From: Rhodoferax sp. OV413
Lineage (GTDB): Bacteria; Pseudomonadota; Gammaproteobacteria; Burkholderiales; Burkholderiaceae_C
Direction of reading: 5' to 3'
Assembly (NCBI GenBank): GCA_945861195.1
Contig: CAMATS010000006.1
Span: 1 to 20,813, forward strand
Length of the DNA: 20,813 bases
Shown here: piece by piece, positions 14,633 to 20,813 of the stretch
Layout of the letters: every line of letters starts with the position of its first letter
Position numbering within the stretch: position 1 is the stretch's first letter
Notes under the pieces: model-generated
Told to the model about the DNA's origin: nothing
Databases searched by the model: none
What the model saw: only the letters and a program-made list of their open reading frames with translations
Translations under genes and position numbers: made by a program

Positions 14633-15901
14633 ATGTCTGACCGCATTGCCGAGATTCGCATCACCCCGATTGCTTTTCGCGACCCGCCATTGCTCAATGT
14701 CTCTGGCGTGCACCAGCCCTGGGCCCTGCGCAGCATCATCGAAGTTGAAACTGAGAGTGGCCGTATCGGCTTGGGCGAAAGCTATGGCGAGGCCGATACG
14801 CTGGCTGATTTGAACCGCATTGCCCCGGCGCTGATCGGGCTCGATCCCTTTTCGCTCAATGCCCTGACCCAGGTGGTCTACCGCTGCATTGGCAACAACC
14901 CGGACATCGGCGCACCCTATCCACCCGATGGGGACAAGGCCCGGGCCAGTGCGCTGGGCGCATTCGAGGTGGCGTTTTGGGATTTGCAGGGCCAAATCAC
15001 TGGGCGGCCGGTGTATGAATTGCTCGGCGGTGCGGTGCGCAGCCATGTCAGCTACAGCGCCTACCTGTTTTACAAATACGCCAGGCACCATGCTGATCCG
15101 GGCTATGCCACTGACCCCTGGGGCGAGGCGCTGACCCCGCTGCAACTGGTGGCGCAGGCGCAGCGCATGGTGGACCAGTACGGCTTTGGTTCGATCAAGC
15201 TCAAAGCCGGTGTCTTTGAGCCAGAGCTTGAAATAGCCGGGCTGCGCGCCCTGCGCGCGGCCTTTCCCAAGCACCCGCTGCGCATCGATCCGAATGGTGG
15301 CTGGTCGGTGTCAACCACCCGCCGCCTGATGCCTGCGCTGTCCGAGCCCGGTCTGCTCGAATATCTCGAAGACCCGGTCGGCAGCTTGGAAGAGATGGCC
15401 GAGGTGGCCACCTTTGCCACCATGCCGCTCGCCACCAACATGGTCACCATTGCCTTTGGCCACCTGCCGCGCTCAGTGGCGCTGAATGCGGTGCAGGTGG
15501 TGCTCTCGGACCACCATTACTGGGGCGGGCTACGTGCCTCGCAACAGCTCGCAGCCATGGGCCGGGTGTTTGGCCTGGGCATTTCCATGCATTCCAACTC
15601 GCATCTGGGCATCAGCTTGGCGGCCATGACGCATTTGGGCGTGACCCTGCCCAACCTGTCCTATGCCTGCGACACCCACTACCCCTGGCAGGAGGACGAG
15701 GTCATCGAGGGCGGCAAACTGCACATCAGCAAGGGCCAACTCGCCCCGCCCGCTGGCCCCGGCCTGGGGGTCAAACTAGACCGCAGCGCCCTGGCCCGCC
15801 TGCACCACAATTTTCTGGGCTGCGGCATTCGCCAACGCGATGATGCCAGTGAGATGCGCAAGCACCAACCCGGTTTCAGCAAACAAAGACCGCGCTTTTA
15901 A
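14633..15901 (+). CDS. Glucarate dehydratase-like enolase-superfamily enzyme
   Basis: This 422-residue protein resembles GudD, which dehydrates D-glucarate (or L-idarate) to 5-keto-4-deoxyglucarate. The KxK base motif is K189/K191 (SIKLKAG). Metal ligands are D219 (RIDPNGGW), E246 (YLEDP) and N269 (ATNM). The Asp-His dyad is D293 (LSDHHYWGG) and H320 (MHSNSH), with N322 next to it. E. coli GudD has K205/K207, D235, E266, N289, D313 and H339 (recalled), with mostly equal spacings. It differs from the other two enolases of the operon, which have DxH and no KxK. It ends the rightward operon, 135 nt before the BLUF gene. With a uronate dehydrogenase on the other arm, a uronate-to-aldarate route is likely. 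Confidence 0.9.
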   Translation: MSDRIAEIRITPIAFRDPPLLNVSGVHQPWALRSIIEVETESGRIGLGESYGEADTLADLNRIAPALIGLDPFSLNALTQVVYRCIGNNPDIGAPYPPDGDKARASALGAFEVAFWDLQGQITGRPVYELLGGAVRSHVSYSAYLFYKYARHHADPGYATDPWGEALTPLQLVAQAQRMVDQYGFGSIKLKAGVFEPELEIAGLRALRAAFPKHPLRIDPNGGWSVSTTRRLMPALSEPGLLEYLEDPVGSLEEMAEVATFATMPLATNMVTIAFGHLPRSVALNAVQVVLSDHHYWGGLRASQQLAAMGRVFGLGISMHSNSHLGISLAAMTHLGVTLPNLSYACDTHYPWQEDEVIEGGKLHISKGQLAPPAGPGLGVKLDRSALARLHHNFLGCGIRQRDDASEMRKHQPGFSKQRPRF

Positions 15902-16036
15902 ATGGGATTGCGGGCCGCTGCTTGGCAGTTACCTGCCCTTGGGGCCTACAGCCTTCGGCGCTGTGATAAGGTCAGCAGATCGGCGCAAACTGCGTCAACC
16001 GGGCGGCTTGGCCGTCTGCTTTGAAAAGGCTTACCC
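15902..16036. other. Intergenic gap before the BLUF gene
   Basis: This 135-nt gap lies between the glucarate-dehydratase-like gene and the BLUF gene. I see no convincing intrinsic terminator and no clear sigma-70 promoter. The best -10-like sequence, GATAAG near 15965, lacks a well-spaced -35. The BLUF ribosome binding site is AAGG at 16026-16029. Confidence 0.4.
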
Positions 16037-16471
16037 ATGTTGGTGCGTGCGCTTTATGTCAGCCGGGCAGTCGGGCCGGTGACCTCCACGGTCTCAGCGG
16101 CTATTTTGGCCAGTGCCCGAAGACACAACCCGTCTGCCGGCGTCACCGGCGTGTTGTGCCAGGGATCCGGGCTTTATCTGCAAGCACTTGAAGGCGAGCG
16201 CTCGGCGGTCAACCGTCTTTTCGCCCGCATCGTGGCTGACACCCGGCATCAAGACGTCGAATTGTTGTTGTTCGAGGAAATCAGCCAAAGGCGCTTTGGA
16301 GCCTGGTCCATGGCCTTGGTTGAGTTATCTGCCTCGGACCCCATGGTGCTGTTGAATCATCCCGAGTTTGACCCCTACGCAGCCAGCAGCAGTGGCGCCA
16401 TGGCCCTGCTCGAAGACCTGCTCAAAGCCGGTAGCCCCATCGACACGCCGCCGCCCCAAACCAGAACCTGA
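16037..16471 (+). CDS. Stand-alone BLUF-domain blue-light sensor
   Basis: This 144-residue protein is a short BLUF photoreceptor that binds FAD non-covalently. The photochemical residues are all present: Y7 (LYVSR), N31 (HNPSAGVTG), Q49 (YLQALEG), W90 and M92 (GAWSMAL). They are one residue short of the Y8/Q50/W91/M93 positions I recall for cyanobacterial PixD. Residues 1-95 form the domain. About 50 residues follow with a predicted short amphipathic region and a polar tail ending in PPPQTRT, and no output domain is attached. Signalling would therefore go through a partner protein. ATG at 16037 follows AAGG at a normal distance. It is convergent with the importer genes to the right. The upstream sugar-acid operon has no obvious functional link to light. 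Confidence 0.93.
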   Translation: MLVRALYVSRAVGPVTSTVSAAILASARRHNPSAGVTGVLCQGSGLYLQALEGERSAVNRLFARIVADTRHQDVELLLFEEISQRRFGAWSMALVELSASDPMVLLNHPEFDPYAASSSGAMALLEDLLKAGSPIDTPPPQTRT

Positions 16472-16511
16472 AGCCGAGCAGCCCAAAAGTACCGTGTCAG
16501 TTGCCTGCCGG

Positions 16512-17321
16512 TCATGCCCGGCTTGCCCGGGCATCCATGGCCTGCGCGGCGCGAACCTCTGACCTGAGCTGCTCGGTCAATTCGGCCTTGAGTTGCATGA
16601 AGGAGAGGGTGGTTTTTACCGCGTAATGGCGGGGGTGCGGCAGCTGTACGGTTTGGTCGAGCTTGATGCGCCCGGGGCGGGCGCTCATCACGGCGACGCG
16701 GCTGCCCATGAAAACCGCCTCGTCGATGTCATGGGTGACAAACAACACGGTTTTTTTCTCGGCTTCCCAGATGCCCAGCAGCAGCTCTTGCATCAGCTCG
16801 CGGGTTTGGTGATCCAGGGCGCCAAAAGGCTCGTCCATCAACAGGATGCGCGGGCCGTTGGCCAGGGCTCGGGCAATGGCCACGCGCTGCTGCATGCCAC
16901 CCGAGAGTTGCTTAGGAAAATGGTTCTCGAAGCCGCGCAGGCCCACTTGGTGGATGAATGCAGCTGCGGTTTCGAGCTGTACAGCCCGGGGCAGGCCGCG
17001 CTCTCGCAGGCCAAAACAAACATTTTCCTGCACGGTCAGCCAGGGAAACAGGGTGTAGCTTTGGAACACCATGCCACGGTCGGCGCCTGGGCCTTGGATG
17101 GGTCGGCCGTCAAGCAACACCTCGCCGCTGGTCTGGGTGTCCAGGCCGGCAACAATGCGCAGCAAAGTGCTCTTGCCGCAGCCGCTGGGCCCTAGCAGGG
17201 TGAGAAAATCATTTTCTTGGACGATCAGCTCAGTGGCTTGCAGCGCTGGCGTGGGGGCGCTGCCGCTGGCAGAAGGAAAGCTGCGCGAGACGCCGCGTAC
17301 CGTGAGTATGGGAGAAGGCAT
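16512..17321 (-). CDS. ABC transporter ATPase, SsuB/TauB/NrtD type
   Basis: This 269-residue ATPase belongs to the nitrate/sulfonate/taurine importer class. Walker A is LLGPSGCGKST, the Q-loop region is MVFQSYTLFPWLTV, the signature is LSGGMQQR, Walker B is ILLMDEPFGALD and the H-loop is VTHDIDEAVF. All are intact. The ATG at 17321 is favoured, and an in-frame GTG at 17339 would add six residues. It is the last gene of a three-gene importer operon, shortly after the permease stop at 17355. A hairpin overlaps its stop codon. The substrate cannot be read from the ATPase. Confidence 0.93.
   Translation of the reverse strand: MPSPILTVRGVSRSFPSASGSAPTPALQATELIVQENDFLTLLGPSGCGKSTLLRIVAGLDTQTSGEVLLDGRPIQGPGADRGMVFQSYTLFPWLTVQENVCFGLRERGLPRAVQLETAAAFIHQVGLRGFENHFPKQLSGGMQQRVAIARALANGPRILLMDEPFGALDHQTRELMQELLLGIWEAEKKTVLFVTHDIDEAVFMGSRVAVMSARPGRIKLDQTVQLPHPRHYAVKTTLSFMQLKAELTEQLRSEVRAAQAMDARASRA
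16514..16534. terminator. Possible bidirectional hairpin at a convergent gene junction
   Basis: ATGCCCGG and CCGGGCAT form an 8-bp stem with a 5-nt loop. It covers the last codons and stop of the ABC ATPase gene, 42 nt after the BLUF stop. There is no T-run on either side, so termination ability is uncertain. Confidence 0.3.
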
Positions 17322-17354
17322 GGTTTGGCTTGGGAACACCGTGTGCGGCGCTGC

Positions 17355-18134
17355 TCAGCGATCCAGCAGCGCCCAGGGAAACAGGCGGCGGTTGGCCCAC
17401 TTGAAGACCAGGTCGCTGCACAGGCCGATCAGGCCGATCACGATGATGCCGAAGATGATCTGGTCGGTCGCCAGCAGGGACTGACTGTCGGTGATCATGT
17501 GCCCAATGCCGCTGCTCGAACCGATCAGCTCCGCCACGATCACATAGGTCCAGGCCCAGCCCAGCACCATGCGCAGGATCTCAGCGATCTCGGGTGCGGC
17601 GCCGGGTATCAGCACCCGCCTGACCAAGCTGGCGTCGGTGCTGCCCAGGGTGTAGGCTGCCTCCACCAAGTCGCGCCGGGTGTTGCCCACCGACACAGCA
17701 ACCATCAGCACCAGCTGAAAAAAACTGCCGATGAAAATCAGCGCGAGCTTTTGCGCCTCACCAATACCGGCCCACAGGATAAGCAGTGGAATGAAGGCGC
17801 TGGCTGGCAGGTAACGGGCAAAGCTGACAAAGGGCTCGAAGAAGGCCTCGACCGGCTTGTAGGCGCCCATCATCACGCCCAGCGGCAGTGCCAGGGCTGC
17901 GGCAATCAAGAAGCCACCCAGCACCCGCCACACCGTCATGCCGATGTCCTTGGCAAAGCCATATTCGGTCAGCAGCCGCCAGCCGCTGGTGAGCATCATC
18001 CAGGGGTCGGCCAGAAAGGTCTTGCTGACAAAGCCGCTGAAGGTCACAGCCGACCAGAGCAGCGTGAACAGCACAAAGAAGGCCAGGCCCAGCACAATTC
18101 GGGTGCCGGGCGCAACGGGTGTGAGTGGCTTCAT
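17355..18134 (-). CDS. ABC transporter permease, SsuC/TauC type
   Basis: This 259-residue inner-membrane protein has about six hydrophobic segments. The first is at residues 13-33 (IVLGLAFFVLFTLLWSAV). The coupling loop is near 165-185 (VEAAYTLGSTDASLVRRVLIPGAAPEI), which matches the EAA-like region of sulfonate and taurine permeases. SSGIGHMI is another family landmark. The ATG at 18134 is preferred over TTG at 18158. A 77-nt C/T-rich (minus-strand) spacer separates it from the binding-protein gene. With its neighbours it makes a complete importer for a small anionic or organosulfur/organonitrogen compound, exact ligand unknown. Confidence 0.92.
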   Translation of the reverse strand: MKPLTPVAPGTRIVLGLAFFVLFTLLWSAVTFSGFVSKTFLADPWMMLTSGWRLLTEYGFAKDIGMTVWRVLGGFLIAAALALPLGVMMGAYKPVEAFFEPFVSFARYLPASAFIPLLILWAGIGEAQKLALIFIGSFFQLVLMVAVSVGNTRRDLVEAAYTLGSTDASLVRRVLIPGAAPEIAEILRMVLGWAWTYVIVAELIGSSSGIGHMITDSQSLLATDQIIFGIIVIGLIGLCSDLVFKWANRRLFPWALLDR

Positions 18135-18211
18135 GGGGGCGTGCTCTGTCCCCGGCAAGGGGGAGCGCTTGGCAGGCGCAGGGAAGAGCGGCGGGCGGAA
18201 GGGGGCAGGGT

Positions 18212-19198
18212 TCAGTTGATGAAGCGGGTGTCAACCAGGCGGCTCAGGTCGGGCATGTTGCGAATGATGCCGACTTCGAGCAGCAACTCCGCAGCCTCTT
18301 TGGTGAAGGCAGCGTGTTCACCGGCAAAGAACTTCTGGTTGGCCGCCCTGTCTTGCCAGCGCAGGTATTTTTGCGAGCTCTCGAACTGCTCGCCGCTTTG
18401 CTTGACATCGGCACCCATGATTTCAAAGCTCTTTTTGGGCTCGGCCTTGATCATCTCGAGCGCCGCGAAGTAGCCGTTGGTCAGGCCTTGGGCGGCCTTT
18501 GGGTTGTCTGCCAGAAATTTGGGCGTGCAGCCAAAGGTGTCCATCACCATCGGGTAGTCGAGCGTGGTGGCCAGGATTTTTCCGGCCTCGGGTTTGGCCC
18601 GCACCGCACCCAGGTAGGGCTCGTAGGTCATGCCAGCGTCGATTTGCGTGTTGCCCGCAATGAAGGCATTGGCGGCAGCCTGTGGCTCGAGGTTGACGAT
18701 GGTCACGTCTTTGAGGCTCAGGCCGTTTTTCTTGAGCATCCAGGCCAGCGTGAAGTAGGGGGCGGTGCCCGGAGCGCTGGCCGCCACGGTCTTGCCCTTG
18801 AGGTCGGTGATCTTGCTGATGCTGGGCTTGACCACCATGCCGTCGGCACCAAAGCTCTTGTCGAGCTGGAAGATTTGGGTGGTGGCAACACCGTTGGCGT
18901 TCCAGACCACCCAGGTCTCCACGGTGGTGGCGGCGCACTGCACGTCACCCGAGGCAATCGCCAGATGGCGGTCTTTTTGCGGGATTTTTTTGATGCTGAC
19001 ATCCAGGCCCTGCTGTTTGAAGAGTCCGGCTTCATAAGCCAGGACCAGTGGCGCAAAGCCAGTCCAGCCCGAGATAGCGATGGTTACTTTGGTGTTCTGC
19101 GCCTGGGCTGGCACACACAGGGCCAGCGCCGCTGCTGCGGCGGTACCCCAGCCGGCAAGTTGGCGCAGTGCGGTGAGGTTGAAGTTGATGCGGTTCAT
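18212..19198 (-). CDS. ABC substrate-binding protein, SsuA/TauA/NMT1-like
   Basis: This 328-residue periplasmic binding protein belongs to the aliphatic sulfonate/taurine/nitrate class. The ATG at 19198 is well supported by AGGAG 8 nt upstream. The next residues form a Sec signal peptide with a hydrophobic Ala-rich core and cleavage expected after AQA near residue 33. A longer frame to 19366 would place the signal internally. Typical segments are GFAPLVLAYEAGLFKQQGLDV, LKGKTVAASAPGTAPYF and IDAGMTYEPYL. It opens the three-gene importer operon. Ligand candidates are a sulfonate, taurine or pyrimidine-like compound. Nothing in the sequence decides between them, and no sulfonate monooxygenase gene is nearby. 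Confidence 0.93.
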   Translation of the reverse strand: MNRINFNLTALRQLAGWGTAAAAALALCVPAQAQNTKVTIAISGWTGFAPLVLAYEAGLFKQQGLDVSIKKIPQKDRHLAIASGDVQCAATTVETWVVWNANGVATTQIFQLDKSFGADGMVVKPSISKITDLKGKTVAASAPGTAPYFTLAWMLKKNGLSLKDVTIVNLEPQAAANAFIAGNTQIDAGMTYEPYLGAVRAKPEAGKILATTLDYPMVMDTFGCTPKFLADNPKAAQGLTNGYFAALEMIKAEPKKSFEIMGADVKQSGEQFESSQKYLRWQDRAANQKFFAGEHAAFTKEAAELLLEVGIIRNMPDLSRLVDTRFIN

Positions 19199-19217
19199 GC
19201 AATTCTCCTGGGTTGGG

Positions 19218-19231
19218 TTCGAATGGTCGAA
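19218..19231. promoter_or_regulatory. TTCGA-N4-TCGAA palindrome upstream of the importer operon
   Basis: A 14-bp interrupted palindrome (TTCGA, 4-nt centre, TCGAA) lies about 20-33 nt before the binding-protein start, just upstream of its ribosome binding site. It is a candidate operator or leader hairpin. The bound regulator is unknown. Confidence 0.4.
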
Positions 19232-19324
19232 TTTATCGTACCAGTTTTGTGGGCGGTGCCGGTAGGATTGATGCAGGATTAGCGCCGCCGGCCGGCTCTC
19301 TGCGCCCGGGTCATGGCTTTTGTC

Positions 19325-19346
19325 AAAAAAAACTTGCGACCGGCAA
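19325..19346 (-). terminator. Weak intrinsic terminator after the DUF853 gene
   Basis: On the minus strand, immediately after the stop of the DUF853 gene, TTGC-N5-GCAA forms a 4-bp stem. It is followed by one base and a run of eight T residues. The T-run is good but the stem is short, so termination may be partial. It would separate the DUF853 gene from the downstream importer operon. Confidence 0.4.
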
Positions 19347-20813
19347 CTAGCGCCTTGAGCCGCCAAACATGCCGCCTAGCACCCCGCGAATGATCTGCCG
19401 GCCCAGTTCCCGGCCGATGGAGCTCGCAGCGCTTTTAATCAGTTGCTCGCCCATGCTGGCCCGGCTGCGACGAGCGCCGCCGCCCAACAAATCTCCCAAG
19501 CCGTCCAGCATGTCGCGTGCTGGCTCAGCCGCTGGCGCCGCGTCGTGATCTGACCCAGGGTCTGCGGTCTGAGCGGATAGGGCCACCTGGCGGGCCTGGG
19601 TGCGGCCCTTGATGGCCTCGAACGCCGACTCGCGGTCTACCGTGGTCTCATAGACGCCGGCTACCAGGGATTGGTCCCTCAAAGTCTGGCGTTGGGCCGC
19701 GCTGATCGGCCCAATCTGGCTGGCCGGCGGCAACACATAGACCCGCTCGGTTGGGACTGGGCGGCCCTTTTCGTCGAGCAGGCTGACCAGTGCCTCGCCC
19801 ACGCCGAGCTCGGTGATGGCTGCGGCTAGGTCGAGTCCGGGGTTGGCGCGCATGGTGTCGGCCGCCGCTTTGACCGCCTTTTGGTCGCGCGGCGTGAAGG
19901 CGCGCAGCGCATGTTGCACCCGGTTGCCCAACTGGGCCAGCACCGAATCCGGAATATCCAGCGGGTTTTGGGTGACAAAAAACACCCCAACGCCCTTGGA
20001 TCGAACCAGCCGCACCACCAGCTCGATGCGCTCGACCAGCACCTTGGGCGCGTCCTTGAACAACAGGTGGGCTTCGTCAAAAAAGAACACCAGCTTGGGC
20101 GTGTCGAGGTCGCCCACCTCGGGCAGGGTTTCAAACAACTCGCTGAGCAACCACAGCAAAAAAGTAGCGTACAGGCGCGGCGCGCTCATCAATTTGTCGG
20201 CGGCCAGAATGTTGACCAGACCCCGGCCACGTGCATCGGTTTGCATGAAGTCGGCAATGTTGAGCATGGGCTCGCCAAAAAAACTCTCGCCGCCCTGGGC
20301 TTCAATTTGCATCAGACCGCGCTGAATGGCGCCAATGCTCGCCGCGCTGATGTTGCCGTATTCGGTGGTGAAACTGCTGGCGTTGTCGCCCACATGCTGG
20401 CACATCGCCCGCAGGTCTTTCATGTCAAGCAGCAGCAGGCCGTCGTCGTCGGCAATCTTGAACACCAGTTGCAACACGCCGGCTTGGGTGTCGTTGAGGT
20501 TCAACATGCGTGCCAGCAGCAGCGGCCCGAGATCGCTCACGGTGGCCCGGACCGGGTGGCCCAGCACGCCAAAAACATCCCACAGGATGGTCGGGCAGGC
20601 TGAAAATTCAGGCGCATCAAGCCCCCGCTCTTGGAGCACCTTGGCCAATTTACCGCCCAGCGCGCCGGCTTCTGACAGGCCACTGAGATCGCCTTTGACA
20701 TCGGCCATGAAGACCGGTACCCCACGCGCTGAAAAGCCCTCGGCCAGGGTTTGCAGGGTGATGGTTTTCCCAGTGCCGGTGGCCCCAGTGATCAGGCCGT
20801 GGCGGTTGGCCTT
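19347..20813 (-). CDS. DUF853/HerA-like ATPase (YjgR family), 5' end outside the window
   Basis: The frame is open to the right edge, so the N-terminus is missing and 488 residues are visible. E. coli YjgR is about 500 aa. Walker A GATGTGKT lies at 20763-20786 and Walker B KLVFFFDEAH at about 20064-20093, with FFVTQNPLDIPDSVLAQLGNRVQHALRAFTP downstream as in HerA/FtsK-like ATPases of this family. The C-terminus is a polar linker and a glycine/arginine-rich tail (GDLLGGGARRSR, GGMFGGSRR). The internal ATG at 20708 is not the start, since it would remove Walker A. The cellular role of this family is poorly defined. It is not functionally linked to its neighbours here. Confidence 0.94.
   Translation of the reverse strand, partial: KANRHGLITGATGTGKTITLQTLAEGFSARGVPVFMADVKGDLSGLSEAGALGGKLAKVLQERGLDAPEFSACPTILWDVFGVLGHPVRATVSDLGPLLLARMLNLNDTQAGVLQLVFKIADDDGLLLLDMKDLRAMCQHVGDNASSFTTEYGNISAASIGAIQRGLMQIEAQGGESFFGEPMLNIADFMQTDARGRGLVNILAADKLMSAPRLYATFLLWLLSELFETLPEVGDLDTPKLVFFFDEAHLLFKDAPKVLVERIELVVRLVRSKGVGVFFVTQNPLDIPDSVLAQLGNRVQHALRAFTPRDQKAVKAAADTMRANPGLDLAAAITELGVGEALVSLLDEKGRPVPTERVYVLPPASQIGPISAAQRQTLRDQSLVAGVYETTVDRESAFEAIKGRTQARQVALSAQTADPGSDHDAAPAAEPARDMLDGLGDLLGGGARRSRASMGEQLIKSAASSIGRELGRQIIRGVLGGMFGGSRR

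Noticed and set aside
16113..16562. Short overlapping frames within and after the BLUF gene
   Set aside because: The BLUF frame carries all photochemical residues. The others have no start signals or motifs.
17217..18473. Plus-strand open frame of 418 codons
   Set aside because: It spans three importer genes in antisense, is rich in Gln/His/Gly without domain motifs, and matches the usual antisense shadow of GC-rich coding DNA.
19199..19366. N-terminal extension of the SsuA-like binding protein
   Set aside because: The Sec signal and the AGGAG site both identify ATG 19198 as the start. The extension also overlaps the DUF853 gene end.
1..20813. Search by eye for tRNA, rRNA, CRISPR arrays, complete insertion sequences and phage genes
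   Set aside because: None were seen. The only mobile-like feature is the 71-bp palindromic element at 1847-1917.

Overview
The window looks like a chromosomal segment of a high-GC betaproteobacterium, most likely Comamonadaceae (Polaromonas/Rhodoferax/Acidovorax-like). This placement rests on gene style, codon use, and the palindromic element built on TAATTGGGGTCAGATTCC, which I recall as a common repeat type in those genomes. No database search was run. Most of the window (1-15901) is one accessory locus for taking up and breaking down sugar acids.

Leftward arm (minus strand, 4377 down to 1): a DapA/DHDPS-family lyase, a FadR-type GntR regulator, a uronate-dehydrogenase-like NAD enzyme, an IlvD/Edd dehydratase of the L-arabinonate dehydratase type, and the first 21 codons of another gene cut off by the window edge. 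A 71-bp palindromic element fills almost the whole junction between the dehydrogenase and dehydratase genes.

Rightward arm (plus strand, 4646-15901): a complete Dpp/Opp-type ABC importer (Tat-exported family 5 binding protein, two permeases, one fused double ATPase). It is followed without a break by a galactonate-dehydratase-like enolase-superfamily enzyme, an RraA/HMG-aldolase-fold protein, a second enolase-superfamily enzyme with the same active-site spacing, an aldose 1-epimerase and a glucarate-dehydratase-like enzyme. Several junctions are ATGA overlaps, so the genes look co-transcribed and translationally coupled. The two arms diverge from 4378-4645, which holds two near-identical TTGTC-N-GACAA palindromes that suit the GntR regulator, each overlapping a candidate promoter.

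Taken together, the locus can be read as import of a uronate, aldonate or aldarate (possibly as an oligomer or conjugate), anomer equilibration, oxidation of uronate to aldarate, dehydration by up to four acid-sugar dehydratases, and cleavage or further dehydration by the DapA-like and RraA-like enzymes. The exact substrate cannot be read from the sequence, and no alpha-ketoglutarate semialdehyde dehydrogenase lies inside the window.

The right-hand part (16037-20813) is unrelated: a stand-alone BLUF blue-light sensor (plus strand); a convergent SsuABC/TauABC-type importer (minus strand: binding protein, permease, ATPase); and the 3' part of a HerA/YjgR-like DUF853 ATPase running off the right edge. 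No tRNA, rRNA, CRISPR array or intact insertion sequence was seen.
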